A stretch of 64,000 nt of DNA from an uncultured Bacteroidales bacterium (GCA_937886715.1 CAKZZD010000009.1:139658-203657), one strand, 5' to 3'. Positions 8,878 to 18,140 are shown, counted from the first letter of the stretch. Notes: a model not told the origin generated them from the sequence alone. A program made the numbers and translations.

Positions 8878-9770
8878 TATCGGTCTGCATACCTGTCTTC
8901 AACCATTGTGTGGTGCCCCTGGTGGAGGCTGTCCGGCGCCAGTCGGAAGGCCTCGCCCTAGAGGTGGAGACTGTGTGCATCGACGACCATTCCGACAGCG
9001 GATGGCTCATCCGCAACGAGGCGCTGGAGGGTATGTGCACCTATGTCAAGCTGCCCGAAAACGTGGGCCGGGCGAGGATCCGCAACCTGTTTCTGCAGCA
9101 CGCTCGCGGAGAATACATGATCTTTCTTGACAACGACTCGATTCTGCCCGAGGGGTTCCTGCAGCGCTATGCCGCGATGCTGGAGGCAAAGCCGTGTGTG
9201 GTGGTGGGTGGCCGCATCTATCCGCCCGAAAGCGACGACCGCCAGCACCACCTGCGCTATGCCTACGGCACCCGTGCCGAAAGCCGCCCCGCAGCTGAAC
9301 GAGAGAAGCATCCCTACCAGTCGTTCATGACGAACAACTTCATGATTCGACGCGAAGTTCTGGAGCAGATACGCTTCGACGAGCGCATCTCGCTCTACGG
9401 CCACGAGGACACCCTCTTCGGCTACCGCCTGCAGCAAGCCGGCATCGCTATCGACCATATCGACAACCCCGTGGTGAACGGCGAGGTGGAGACCAACGCC
9501 GATTTTCTCCGCAAGACCATCGACGGTGTGCACTCGCTGGCGGCCATCTATCGCTTCATGGAGGGCGACGAGGACTTCGTGCAGAGCGTGAGGCTGCTGC
9601 GCGCCTACCGCAAGCTGCGCCTGTTGCGCTGGCCCATACGTTGGGTACATCTCTACACCCGAGTCCGCTCCGAACGATCTTTTCTGGCGGGCAAATCATT
9701 CTCGATGACTCTGTTCAATTTTTACAAATTAGGCACCTTTATAAATACAATGCATTATGAGAACGCTTAA
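8874..9770 (+). CDS. family 2 glycosyltransferase
   Basis: 298 residues. A GT-A fold begins at residue 2 (ISVCIPVFNH), with nucleotide-binding CIDDHSDSGW near 38-47, the ENVGRARIRNLFLQHARGEY helix, and the metal motif FLDNDS (Asp-x-Asp type) near 84-89. A later acceptor region contains GHEDTLFGYRLQQAG, the expected ED motif. No membrane helix is obvious. It overlaps the previous gene by ATGA and the next lipoprotein gene by 14 bases, indicating translational coupling. Donor and acceptor are unknown; cell-surface glycan synthesis is likely. Confidence 0.88.
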   Translation: MISVCIPVFNHCVVPLVEAVRRQSEGLALEVETVCIDDHSDSGWLIRNEALEGMCTYVKLPENVGRARIRNLFLQHARGEYMIFLDNDSILPEGFLQRYAAMLEAKPCVVVGGRIYPPESDDRQHHLRYAYGTRAESRPAAEREKHPYQSFMTNNFMIRREVLEQIRFDERISLYGHEDTLFGYRLQQAGIAIDHIDNPVVNGEVETNADFLRKTIDGVHSLAAIYRFMEGDEDFVQSVRLLRAYRKLRLLRWPIRWVHLYTRVRSERSFLAGKSFSMTLFNFYKLGTFINTMHYENA

Positions 9771-10620
9771 AATCGCCCTTCTCCTAGCCACCTTGCTGAT
9801 GGCCGGTTGCTGGGGCAGCCACTTCATCTCGGCCGACAACGATCTGGAGGAGATCTACGTCGGCAAGTCGTACTACGACATCGTGCGCGATTTCGGCCGG
9901 CCCAACGCCACCACGCAGGACGGTCGCGGCGGCACCAAGATGGTCTACGACTCCGTCAACTTTGCTGGCACGCAGGCCGCCAGGCTCTACACCGACTACT
10001 GGATGCGCAACCGCACTACCCGCCAGACTGGCAATCCTTCCGGCCGCATCACCTTCCTCATCAATCCCAACATGAAGTGCTATGCTGTCGACTCCGACTT
10101 CCAGCGCCGTCGCGGTAATCCCCCTGATGACGGTTCGCAGCGCGTGATCGTCCCCGAGCCTCACCGCAAGCAGATGGCCAAACCCAAGTTCCCCCGCACT
10201 ATCGATTTCCCCTATGTCGAGCGACGCAACGCCTATGCCGAAAAAATCCGCATCGAGAAGGTCGAACTTGACCGTCTGCAGACCAAGATCTATTTCTCCT
10301 ACCAGGACCGCACCCCTGTGCACCGCCCCCTCAACGAGCACGGCGTCTACATCATGCCCGAGGTCTATATTGAGGACTGCCAGACCCACCAGCGCTATGC
10401 GCTTACCGATGCTGACGGCATCACCTATTATCCGGTCTACACCCAGTTCGCCCACAACGACGGCGGCTACGATGTCCTTGTCTATTCTCTCACATTTGAA
10501 CCCGTCAGCGAATCCACCCGAAAAATCGACATCGTTGAACCCGGCCACTCCGGCTGCAACTTCTATGGCGTCGATGTGGTCACGCAGAACTATAAACGCA
10601 CTGGTGTCCAGTCACGATAA
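9757..10620 (+). CDS. lipoprotein with BamE-like N-terminal motif, unknown role
   Basis: 287 residues. The signal peptide MRTLKIALLLATLLMAGC gives lipidation at Cys18. Residues 32-70 (LEEIYVGKSYYDIVRDFGRP followed by KMVYDSV) resemble the start of a SmpA/BamE-type domain. The rest (about residues 130-287) is beta-rich without a family I recognise, with a repeated YPVYTQF and DVLVYSLTFEP pattern. The start lies 14 bases inside the glycosyltransferase gene, so the two are coupled. It probably works in the periplasm at the outer membrane; function is not assigned. Confidence 0.75.
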   Translation: MRTLKIALLLATLLMAGCWGSHFISADNDLEEIYVGKSYYDIVRDFGRPNATTQDGRGGTKMVYDSVNFAGTQAARLYTDYWMRNRTTRQTGNPSGRITFLINPNMKCYAVDSDFQRRRGNPPDDGSQRVIVPEPHRKQMAKPKFPRTIDFPYVERRNAYAEKIRIEKVELDRLQTKIYFSYQDRTPVHRPLNEHGVYIMPEVYIEDCQTHQRYALTDADGITYYPVYTQFAHNDGGYDVLVYSLTFEPVSESTRKIDIVEPGHSGCNFYGVDVVTQNYKRTGVQSR

Positions 10621-10641
10621 AACATAAAAAATCAGTATAAT

Positions 10642-12756
10642 ATGAACAAACCCCTACTTCTTATGGCTGCCGCCAGCCTGTGCTTCGTCGGCTGCCACAA
10701 ACAGCAGGCCACCGACAGCGCGGTGGTCGAAAAACCGCAAGTTGCCGTCGAAAACGGCCGCTTCACCCCCGAGGTGATGTGGAGCCTCGGCGTGATGAGC
10801 GAATATGCCGTCAGTCCCGACGGCAGCCAGGTGGCCTACACCCTCCACTACACCGACATGCAGCAGAACAAAAACAATGCCGAGCTCTACATCATGCCTG
10901 TCGCCGGCGGCGAGGCTGTCCGGCTCACCACCACCGCCCAGAGCGAGTTCAGCCCCGTATGGTTTGACGACAACACGCTTATGTTCTGCCGCGGTAACCA
11001 GATTCTGTCCATAAACACCTCGTCGCGACGCGAATCCGTCGTGGCCGAATGTGAACGAGGCTTTGAGGGCTTCAAACTTGCTCCCGACGGCAAGTCGATC
11101 GTCTACATCAGCACCATTCCCGTCGAACGTCCGGAGCATATCGACAAGCTCTTCGCGGGACTCGACAAAACCACCGGCCGCATCAACGAGGACCTCATGT
11201 ACCGCCATTGGGACCAGTGGGTCGACGAGATCCCCCAGATCTATCTTGCCCCCCTCGCTGGCGGCAAGGCCGACCTGTCCAAGGCTGTCGACATTGTCGA
11301 TGGCAACTTTGAATGCCCCATGCGCCCCTGGGGTGGCACTGAGCAGTTCAACTACAGTCCCGACAGCAAAACTATCGCCTACACCTGCCGCAAGAAAACC
11401 GGCTACGACTATGCCCATTCCACCAACAGCGACATCTTCCTCTACGACATTGCCTCCGGTGAAACACGCAACATCAGCGAAGGCATCATGGGCTACGACC
11501 AGAACCCCGTGTTCAGCCACGACGGAAGCATGATCGCTTGGGAAAGCATGGAACGCGATGGCTACGAGAGCGACAAGCTCCGCCTCATGGTGATGGACAT
11601 CCAGTCCGGCAATAAGGTCGACCTCACCCAGGATTTCGACTATGGTGTCATGAACATATGCTGGACCGACGACGACCGCGAGCTCCTCGCCATCGTCATG
11701 TACCAGGGCATGAACGAGATCTTCGCCTTCAACCGCGAGACCCGCGCCATCCGTCAGCTCTCCCACGGCTACCATGATGTCAACGCCATCCAGCTCCACG
11801 GCAGCACCATCGTTGCCTCCCAGGCCTCCATCAGCTATCCCGCCACACTCTACACCTATTCGCTTGATGCCGACAAACTTGAGGGCACCAAGCTCAGCAC
11901 TTTCAACGACGATGTCCTCTCGCAGGTTCGCATGGGCGAGGTCAAGGAGCAGTGGATCAAGACCGTCGACGGCAAGCAGATGCTCACCTGGATCATCTAC
12001 CCCTACGACTACGACTCCACCCGCACCTATCCCGCACTCCTCTTCTGCGAGGGTGGTCCCCAGACCATGGTCAGCCAGTTCTGGAGCACCCGATGGAACT
12101 TCCAGGTCATGTCTGGCGCCGGCTATTTCGTCATCGCTCCCAACCGTCGCGGTGTTCCCGGATTCGGAATGGAATGGCTTGAAGAGATCAGCGGTGACTA
12201 TGGCGGACTCTGCATGAAAGACTATATGACGGCCACCGACTGGGCCGCTGCCAACATTCCCCAAATCGACCGCGATCGCATCGGTGCCTGCGGTGCCTCC
12301 TTCGGCGGATACAGCATCTATTGGCTCGCCGGCCACAACTATGGTGCCGCCGGATATCAGGACGGTCGACGCTTCAAGGCTTTCCTCGCCCACAATGGCA
12401 TGTTCAATTTTGAGCAGCAGTATCTTGAAACCGAAGAAATGTGGTTCGACAACTGGGATCTCGGTGGTCCCTATTGGGACTGGAACAATCCCCAGATCAA
12501 GAAGAGCTACGCCAATTCGCCGCACCTCTTCGTCGACAAGTGGAACACCCCCATCTGCGTTATCCACTCCGAGTTTGACTTCCGCATCGTCGCTTCCGAG
12601 GGTATGGCCGCCTACAATGCCGCCCAGATGCGCCACATCCCCAGCCGCTACCTCTACTTCCCCGACGAGACCCATTGGGTGTTGCGTCCGCAGAACAGCC
12701 TCCTCTGGCACCGCAATTTCATCGACTGGTTCGACCAGTGGCTGAAAGCTGAATAA
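10642..12756 (+). CDS. S9-family serine peptidase (DPP/acylaminoacyl-peptidase-like)
   Basis: 704 residues. The N-terminus MNKPLLLMAAASLCFVGC is a lipoprotein signal (Cys18). An N-terminal beta-propeller (about 45-425) has repeated TolB/DPP-IV-like blades such as YAVSPDGSQVAYTLHYTD. The C-terminal alpha/beta-hydrolase domain (about 450-704) carries the catalytic triad: Ser553 in GASFGG, Asp646 in HSEFDFR and His678 in DETHW. The family cleaves short peptides from the N-terminal side, or releases blocked residues, in the periplasm. The gene is followed by a strong terminator. Confidence 0.92.
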   Translation: MNKPLLLMAAASLCFVGCHKQQATDSAVVEKPQVAVENGRFTPEVMWSLGVMSEYAVSPDGSQVAYTLHYTDMQQNKNNAELYIMPVAGGEAVRLTTTAQSEFSPVWFDDNTLMFCRGNQILSINTSSRRESVVAECERGFEGFKLAPDGKSIVYISTIPVERPEHIDKLFAGLDKTTGRINEDLMYRHWDQWVDEIPQIYLAPLAGGKADLSKAVDIVDGNFECPMRPWGGTEQFNYSPDSKTIAYTCRKKTGYDYAHSTNSDIFLYDIASGETRNISEGIMGYDQNPVFSHDGSMIAWESMERDGYESDKLRLMVMDIQSGNKVDLTQDFDYGVMNICWTDDDRELLAIVMYQGMNEIFAFNRETRAIRQLSHGYHDVNAIQLHGSTIVASQASISYPATLYTYSLDADKLEGTKLSTFNDDVLSQVRMGEVKEQWIKTVDGKQMLTWIIYPYDYDSTRTYPALLFCEGGPQTMVSQFWSTRWNFQVMSGAGYFVIAPNRRGVPGFGMEWLEEISGDYGGLCMKDYMTATDWAAANIPQIDRDRIGACGASFGGYSIYWLAGHNYGAAGYQDGRRFKAFLAHNGMFNFEQQYLETEEMWFDNWDLGGPYWDWNNPQIKKSYANSPHLFVDKWNTPICVIHSEFDFRIVASEGMAAYNAAQMRHIPSRYLYFPDETHWVLRPQNSLLWHRNFIDWFDQWLKAE

Positions 12757-12784
12757 ATCCACCCATACGCAACACAATCCATAC

Positions 12785-12826
12785 AGACGGACTCCTGCCG
12801 CATCGGCTGGAGTCCGTCTTTTTTTT
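12785..12826 (+). terminator. Rho-independent terminator after S9 peptidase gene
   Basis: An 11-bp perfect stem (AGACGGACTCC at 12785-12795 with its complement at 12809-12819) with a 13-base loop, followed by a run of T's. It lies 28 bases after the peptidase stop. Confidence 0.92.
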
Positions 12827-13003
12827 GATCTTCGACGTCGTCAACGGTAACGTTATTGTTATCGTACATGGCTGCACTAAAGAATAAAAAATGCGTTTGC
12901 CATTCGATATTGCCATTTTCCTACGCTTTGATATTCAGCATGGTGTGCTTGTGTAGCGACGAAACTACACTTTTGCACAGCCCTCTGATATGGAAAAATG
13001 GCC

Positions 13004-13011
13004 TATCTTTG
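13004..13011 (+). promoter_or_regulatory. Bacteroidetes -7 element TATCTTTG
   Basis: TATCTTTG fits the TAnnTTTG -7 consensus. The expected start of transcription is a few bases before the ATG at 13025, which argues against the upstream in-frame ATG at 12998. A good TTTG -33 element at the usual spacing is not seen. Confidence 0.5.
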
Positions 13012-13024
13012 CACCAGACAAACA

Positions 13025-13258
13025 ATGGAAAAGAAGACAAAATCGACCATCGCAAACGGCCTCTTTGCCATAGTGGCATTGTTCATCATCTGGATGTTGG
13101 CAGGGTTGCAAGCCGGATTTCACCGCAAGGCGGATTCGCCCGACGAAGGAGAATTGCTGGAAGATGAGTTGAGTCCGATTGATTCAATCGTCACTAGCGG
13201 CGACAGCACACTCTATTTCAAGAAGGGATGCGCGATATGGTTCAGTGTGCTGGATTGA
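13025..13258 (+). CDS. small single-pass membrane protein, unknown
   Basis: 77 residues from ATG 13025; this start fits the -7 element at 13004-13011. A short basic N-terminus (MEKKTKSTIANG) is followed by one membrane helix at about 13-31 (LFAIVALFIIWMLAGLQAGF), then an acidic segment rich in Asp/Glu (about 36-54) and a C-terminus ending GCAIWFSVLD. Topology is probably N-in. It stands alone between two terminators and I recognise no family. A perfect 8-bp hairpin lies shortly after the gene at 13287-13305, but it has no T run. Confidence 0.55.
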   Translation: MEKKTKSTIANGLFAIVALFIIWMLAGLQAGFHRKADSPDEGELLEDELSPIDSIVTSGDSTLYFKKGCAIWFSVLD

Positions 13259-13453
13259 CTGTCGACAGGTGGCGGTAGAAGTCCGGCGCCCTTGCCGCAA
13301 GGGCGAAAGAGTATGAAAAAAATGCGGCAACAGTCATTGCCGGTCGCACTTTGCTGACTGGAGGGGGCGAAAAAATGGAATTCAGGACAAAGCAAAGATC
13401 AGATGTGCAGTGTGTCCCCTTGATCCGCAACAGCGTATTTTTTGACCAGCAGA

Positions 13454-13502
13454 ACGGCAAAACGGACCCTTCAGCGTGGGTCCGTTGCCGTCTGTTTTTT
13501 TC
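13454..13502 (+). terminator. Rho-independent terminator
   Basis: CGGCAAAACGGACCC pairs with GGGTCCGTTGCCG (two unpaired A's in the left arm, 8-base loop) and is followed by TCTG and a T run. It lies about 195 bases after the small membrane protein gene; the intervening stretch holds no gene I can support. The right arm ends about 40 bases from the convergent mltG stop. Confidence 0.75.
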
Positions 13503-13534
13503 AGTTGTTTCAAAAAAGGGGGGGGATGCGCTGC

Positions 13535-14509
13535 CTAGTGGATGCCGCGGGCGTTGAGAGCGGCGTGAAAGCGTGCTGCATTGCGGTTGTGCTCGGCGAG
13601 GGTGGCGGCGAAGAGATGGCGACCGTCGAGGAGTGGGGAGGCGCAGAAGTAGAGGTAGGGTGTGGAGGGGGCGTTGAGCACGGCATCGACGCTACTGGCG
13701 GAGGGGAGGCAGATGGGCGAGGGGGGCAGACCAGTATGCAGGTAGGTGTTGTAGGGACTTTGGACAGAGAGGTGGACGCCGAGTATGCGGCGGAGAGAGA
13801 AGTCGCCGACGGCGTATTTGACGGTGGGGTCGGCCTGGAGGGGCATGCCGAGCCGCAGACGGTTGAGGTAGACACTGGCGATGAGGGGTTTTTCCTCGTT
13901 GGCGTTGGTCTCCTCGTCGACGATGGAGGCGAGGATGATGACCTGGCGGTTGGAGAGGGAGGGATGAGGAGAGCGACGGTTCCAGAAGCGGTCGTATTCG
14001 GACTGCATGCGGAGCAGGAACTGGGAGGGGGTGATGGTCCAGTAGACCTCGTAGGTGTCGGGACGGACGATGTGGAAGAGGGAGTCGGGGATGAGGAAGC
14101 CGGAGTGCATGAGGCGGGCGGAGAGGTAGGCGTCGAGGTCGGCGGGGAGACGGAACTTGCCGATGGTGAGGCGGATGGGGTCCTGCTGGGCGCGATAGAG
14201 CTTCTGCACAAGGGCGACGACGGGCATGCGGGCAGGCAGGAGATAGGAGCCGGGGTGGACATGGCTGTGGAGACCGCGGATGCGCGACAACATGACGAAG
14301 CCCTGGGAGGAGAAGGAGCTGGAGGAGATGACGCCGTGTGCGTCGAGGGAGTCGAGGAGGGCGGGGAAGGAGGTGCTTTCGGGGATGTTGACCCGCTGTG
14401 GAGCGGTGTTGGCGGAGTGGTCGGAGAGGATGGCGACAGCGGCGGCCAGGAGGAGGGCAAGCATCGCGAGGGCGAAGATTACGAGGGGGATGCGGATTTG
14501 ACGTTTCAT
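13535..14509 (-). CDS. mltG: endolytic murein transglycosylase MltG
   Basis: 324 residues from ATG 14509; the frame is open further upstream, but that part overlaps the GNAT and recG genes in another frame and is not protein-like. One membrane helix lies at 7-28. A LysM-like region (about 40-105) is followed by the YceG/MltG catalytic domain, with the signature ASIVDEETN at 194-202 that holds the catalytic Glu, and LPPSPICLPSASSVDA near the end. MltG cleaves nascent glycan strands in the inner membrane to end their elongation. It is the last gene of the topA-to-mltG run. Confidence 0.92.
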   Translation of the reverse strand: MKRQIRIPLVIFALAMLALLLAAAVAILSDHSANTAPQRVNIPESTSFPALLDSLDAHGVISSSSFSSQGFVMLSRIRGLHSHVHPGSYLLPARMPVVALVQKLYRAQQDPIRLTIGKFRLPADLDAYLSARLMHSGFLIPDSLFHIVRPDTYEVYWTITPSQFLLRMQSEYDRFWNRRSPHPSLSNRQVIILASIVDEETNANEEKPLIASVYLNRLRLGMPLQADPTVKYAVGDFSLRRILGVHLSVQSPYNTYLHTGLPPSPICLPSASSVDAVLNAPSTPYLYFCASPLLDGRHLFAATLAEHNRNAARFHAALNARGIH

Positions 14510-14571
14510 GGATGTGGGGAAAAAATGACAGAATTGTTCGATAAAAAAGCAAAAAAACGTTTGGATAACAG

Positions 14572-14949
14572 TCAGAGTATCAGCTGCATGCGAGTGGAAG
14601 AGACGAAACTGTCGCCGACGAGGAGCCACTGGCGGAAGGTGCCGCAGGGTGAGTAGCCGGCTTTTTCGAAGAGGGCGAGAGAGGCGGCGTTGGAGACTGC
14701 GATGTCGGCATAGAGCTGATGCAGATGGAGCGTGGAGCGCGCCAAGGTGGCCAAAGCCTGGAGCATAGCGAGCGCGTAGCCGCGCCGGCGATAGGCGGAG
14801 GCGACGACGATGGCGACGGCGGCGCGGCGGTTGAGGGGGTCGTAGGCGTAGAGGTCGACGCAGCCATAGGGCAGCGCATAGAGGCGGAGAGCGCCGGAGG
14901 AGAGAGAGTCGCCGGGCCGGGCGACGAGTGTCAGCTGATGTTGCTCCAT
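14572..14949 (-). CDS. GNAT-family N-acetyltransferase
   Basis: 125 residues from ATG 14949, where MEQHQLTLVARPGD begins; the longer open frame upstream is the shadow of recG. The GNAT core is short: strand VAIVVASAYRRRGYALAML (the acetyl-CoA loop Arg-Arg-Arg-Gly-Tyr-Ala), then ADIAVSNAASLALFEKAGY, the typical NxxSxxLFEKxGF motif. The start overlaps the recG stop by 19 bases, so translation is coupled. The acceptor substrate is unknown. Confidence 0.85.
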   Translation of the reverse strand: MEQHQLTLVARPGDSLSSGALRLYALPYGCVDLYAYDPLNRRAAVAIVVASAYRRRGYALAMLQALATLARSTLHLHQLYADIAVSNAASLALFEKAGYSPCGTFRQWLLVGDSFVSSTRMQLIL

Positions 14950-17027
14950 AGCAGACGGTGTTTGGACTGGAGGATGTGCTGGGCGAGGAGGGGTGAGGAC
15001 TGCAGGGAAGGGTCGGCAGAGAGAATCTGACGCACGAGGAGACAGATGTCGTGGAGAAGTGGCTCGTCGTCGACGATGGAGGCGATGCGCAGATCGAGGA
15101 CGCCACTCTGCTGGAGCCCCTGCACGTCGCCTGGGCCGCGGAGCTGGAGGTCGGCTTCGGCGATGCGGAAGCCGTCGGAGGTGGAGCACATCGTCTGGAT
15201 GCGCTGTTGGGAGGACGAGGAGAGCTGGCCGTCGGTCATGAGGATGCACCAACTCTGGCCACCGCCGCGGCCGACACGACCGCGGAGCTGATGGAGCTGC
15301 GAGAGGCCGAAGCGGTCGGCGTTTTCGATGACCATCACGGTGGCATTGGGCACATCGACACCGACCTCGATGACGGTGGTGGCCACCATGATGTGGGTTT
15401 TGCCCTGCTTGAAACGCTCCATCTCAGAAGCCTTGTCGGCAGGAGAGAGAGCCCCATGGACCATCGACGTCTGGAACTGGGGGCGAGGGAAATAGGACTG
15501 GATCATTTCGAGGCCGGCCTCGAGATGACGCAGATTGACCTTCGGGCTCTCGTGGATGAGAGGAAAGACAAAATAGACCTGCCGCCCCTGGATGATCTGA
15601 CGTTTGAGGAAATGGAAGAGCCGTGGCCGGTCGGGCTCGGTGCAATGGAGTGTGCGGACAGGCTGACGACCGGGGGGCAACTCGTCGATGACGGAGCAGT
15701 CGAGGTCGCCATACAGCGACATGGCAAGGGTGCGAGGGATGGGAGTGGCCGTCATCACGAGGACATGAGGCGGCGGCGAAGCCTTGCGCCAGAGGCGAGC
15801 GCGCTGCTCGACACCGAAACGGTGCTGCTCGTCGATGACGACGAGTCCGAGAGAGCGGAATGCGACATCGTCCTCGATGAGGGCATGTGTGCCGATGAGG
15901 ATGTCGACCCGGCCGTCGGCGAGGAGCTGTTTGACACGCTTCTTCTCTGAGGGCTTGAGGCCCCCGACGAGGAGCTGGACATTGAGGCCGATGCCGTCGA
16001 GCAGAGAGAGGAAAGAATGGTAGTGCTGTGTGGCGAGAATCTCGGTTGGGGCCATGAGACAAGCCTGACAGCCATTGTCGACAGCAAGCAGCATGCAGAG
16101 CAGGGCGACGAGCGTTTTGCCGCTGCCGACATCGCCCTGGAGGAGACGGTTCATCTGATGGCCGGAACGCAAATCGGACCATACCTCGCGGACGACCCGC
16201 TTTTGGGCTCCGGTGAGAGGAAAAGGCAGCTTCTCGCGATAGAAACGGTTGAAAAAAGAGCCCACATGGCTGAACACATGCCCCTGGGAATGAAGCTGGC
16301 GACGGAAACGTGCATACTGACAGTCGAGCTGGAGGAAAAACAACTCCTCGAACTTGAGCCTGAATCGAGCCTGGTCGAGCTGCTGCTCGGACTGTGGATA
16401 GTGGATGGCGACAAGCGCCTGATGGTGAGGGATGAGCTGGAAACGGTCGATAACAGACTGGGGAAGATTTTCGGGTTCGGGCTCGACTTGCGCCACAAGA
16501 GAGGCTGTGAGGCGGGCCAGCGCCCGGGAAGAGAGGCCGTTCTGCTTCATCCTGTCGGTGGTGTTGTAGACCGGCAGGAAAGGGGATTGAGGCACATCGG
16601 CGGCGGCAGAAGAAGCGAGCTCGATTTCGGGGTGGCTCATCTCCCAATGGCCGTTGAAAAGAGACGGCTTGCCCATGACGACAAAAGAGACATTCGGCTT
16701 GAGCTTAGGACGGATCCATCGGGTGCCGGCAAACCACACGAGGCGGACCGTGCCGGTGCCATCGGAGAGTTCGACAGTAAGGCGCTCGCGGTGAGGCCCC
16801 GTAGGAACCGACTGCAGATTCTGCAAGGTGCCGGTGAGGACTGCATAGCCTGTGTCGGGAGAGAGGTCGGCAATAGAAAGACGGGCGGAGCGGTCGATAT
16901 AGCGGAACGGATAATACATCAGCAGATCGTGGACCGAGCGGATGCCCAGTTCGGCAGCGAGCACCTTGGCGCGCGAGGGGCCCACGCCCTTGAGATAGAG
17001 GATGTCGGAATTGCTGCTGACGGCCAT
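14931..17027 (-). CDS. recG: ATP-dependent DNA helicase RecG
   Basis: 698 residues, normal for RecG. An N-terminal wedge/OB domain (about 1-230, with VLTGTLQNLQS and VELSDGTGTVRLVWF) is followed by superfamily 2 helicase motifs: QGDVGSGKTLVAL (Walker A), VIDEQHRFG (the DEQH box), MTATPIPRTLAMSLYGDLD, and VATTVIEVGVDVPNATVM with QLRGRVGR. RecG regresses stalled replication forks and processes Holliday junctions. It lies between coaD and the GNAT gene. Confidence 0.96.
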   Translation of the reverse strand: MAVSSNSDILYLKGVGPSRAKVLAAELGIRSVHDLLMYYPFRYIDRSARLSIADLSPDTGYAVLTGTLQNLQSVPTGPHRERLTVELSDGTGTVRLVWFAGTRWIRPKLKPNVSFVVMGKPSLFNGHWEMSHPEIELASSAAADVPQSPFLPVYNTTDRMKQNGLSSRALARLTASLVAQVEPEPENLPQSVIDRFQLIPHHQALVAIHYPQSEQQLDQARFRLKFEELFFLQLDCQYARFRRQLHSQGHVFSHVGSFFNRFYREKLPFPLTGAQKRVVREVWSDLRSGHQMNRLLQGDVGSGKTLVALLCMLLAVDNGCQACLMAPTEILATQHYHSFLSLLDGIGLNVQLLVGGLKPSEKKRVKQLLADGRVDILIGTHALIEDDVAFRSLGLVVIDEQHRFGVEQRARLWRKASPPPHVLVMTATPIPRTLAMSLYGDLDCSVIDELPPGRQPVRTLHCTEPDRPRLFHFLKRQIIQGRQVYFVFPLIHESPKVNLRHLEAGLEMIQSYFPRPQFQTSMVHGALSPADKASEMERFKQGKTHIMVATTVIEVGVDVPNATVMVIENADRFGLSQLHQLRGRVGRGGGQSWCILMTDGQLSSSSQQRIQTMCSTSDGFRIAEADLQLRGPGDVQGLQQSGVLDLRIASIVDDEPLLHDICLLVRQILSADPSLQSSPLLAQHILQSKHRLLWSNIS

Positions 17028-17039
17028 GATGAATATCGT

Positions 17040-17465
17040 TCAAGAGTGAGAAGGGTGGAGCATCTTTTCGCGCTCGAGCGTGCTGGAGATGTTGCGATGC
17101 TCGTCGTCGGCAAGAACGAAGAGCGTCTCGATAGCGGGATCAAGGCGCCGGTTGACGGTGGCGATGAGCCGTTCATACTCTATATCTTCGGCACCGCGGA
17201 TGCCCCTGACGATGGCCTGTGCTCCCACCTGGTGACAAAGGTCGACGGTCATTCCGTCGTAGGAGAGCACCTCCACCTTGTCGCAGCCGGCAAAACGTGC
17301 CCGTATGCGAGCGACGCGATCGGGTGGGGAAAAAGTGCAGCGTTTGTCGCTGTTGACGCCGACGGCAATGACGACACGGTCGAACAGGGGCAAGATGCGC
17401 CGCACCACAGCCTCGTGGCCATCGGTGAAAGGATCGAACGAACCGGGGAAAAGTACGGTGGTCAT
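17040..17465 (-). CDS. coaD: phosphopantetheine adenylyltransferase, short C-terminus
   Basis: 141 residues. CoaD joins AMP from ATP to 4'-phosphopantetheine in coenzyme A synthesis. The nucleotidyl-transfer motif GSFDPFTDGH at 8-17 (His17), the VRGIRGAEDIEYE segment and ISSTLERE near the end are all present. The family usually runs to about 150-160 residues, with a further C-terminal helix after the ISSxxVRE motif; here only KMLHPSHS follows. I looked for a frameshift continuing the helix in the other frames and found none. It starts 13 bases upstream of recG. Confidence 0.9.
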   Translation of the reverse strand: MTTVLFPGSFDPFTDGHEAVVRRILPLFDRVVIAVGVNSDKRCTFSPPDRVARIRARFAGCDKVEVLSYDGMTVDLCHQVGAQAIVRGIRGAEDIEYERLIATVNRRLDPAIETLFVLADDEHRNISSTLEREKMLHPSHS

Positions 17466-17475
17466 AATGCAGGGT

Positions 17476-18129
17476 TCAGAACTGGTAGATCAGACGGAGG
17501 GCGACAGAATGGTTGTAGCAGTCGTTGGCAAATTCCTTCGGACGATTGTTCACATATTGGGTGAAATGCCATTCGCGCTTGATGGGGAGTAGGGAATACT
17601 GCCAACGCAGATTCAGCTGCAGACCGCGCCAGATGGTGAATCGGCAGTCGAGAACAGCCGAAATGTCGTTCTTGAGAAACGCCATGTCGTTGGTGTCGGG
17701 GATAAGGTCGTAGGGACTGTATTTCAGTTCGCCATGCGGCTGCTGTACGAGGCGGGCATAGCTGATGCCGGCACCGATGAGCATTCCGCCGAAGAAATCC
17801 TGATAATGAACCAGCACCGGAATGTCGACATAATTGAGTCGGAGGTCGGCGGCATAGGCATTATAGCGGCTGGGGTTGGCATGGGCGCCGCGTTGCGAGA
17901 AAAGCACCTCGACACTGGCGCCCCAATGGCCACGGTCGCTGAATGCGGTGAGCGCTCCGACGCCGCCCACAAATCCATACTGCTTGAATCCCTTCAGCTC
18001 GTCGCCCTCGATCTGCGAGGTGGTGACGCCGGAGGTGATATAGCCGTGGATGCTCTGGGCGCCAGCCGATGTAGCGATCAGCAGCAGCAAGGTGGCAACG
18101 ATATTTCGTAGATGATTCGTTATGGGCAT
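17476..18129 (-). CDS. outer-membrane beta-barrel protein
   Basis: 217 residues. The signal peptide MPITNHLRNIVATLLLLIATSAGAQ ends at a standard cleavage site. The mature protein is an alternating beta pattern typical of the small OMP beta-barrel (PorT-like) family of Bacteroidetes: YGFVGGVGALTAF, WGASVEVLFSQRG, DLRLNYVDIPVLVHYQ, and a final SVALRLIYQF with the expected C-terminal aromatic. LNYVDIPVL is a typical family segment. It lies 10 bases before coaD. Its role is not determined by sequence. Confidence 0.82.
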   Translation of the reverse strand: MPITNHLRNIVATLLLLIATSAGAQSIHGYITSGVTTSQIEGDELKGFKQYGFVGGVGALTAFSDRGHWGASVEVLFSQRGAHANPSRYNAYAADLRLNYVDIPVLVHYQDFFGGMLIGAGISYARLVQQPHGELKYSPYDLIPDTNDMAFLKNDISAVLDCRFTIWRGLQLNLRWQYSLLPIKREWHFTQYVNNRPKEFANDCYNHSVALRLIYQF

Positions 18130-18140
18130 ATCTTATCTGT

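Noticed and set aside
13442..14656. 404-residue plus-strand frame rich in Gly/Glu opposite mltG
   Set aside because: It is the antisense of mltG and reads as a biased Gly/Glu/Val run without structure.
14510..15106. N-terminal extension of mltG upstream of 14509
   Set aside because: It overlaps the GNAT and recG genes in another frame and lacks protein character; the membrane helix begins at 14509.
15051..17564. Plus-strand frames of 299 and 515 residues opposite recG and coaD
   Set aside because: Antisense shadows; recG and coaD motifs fix the true strand.
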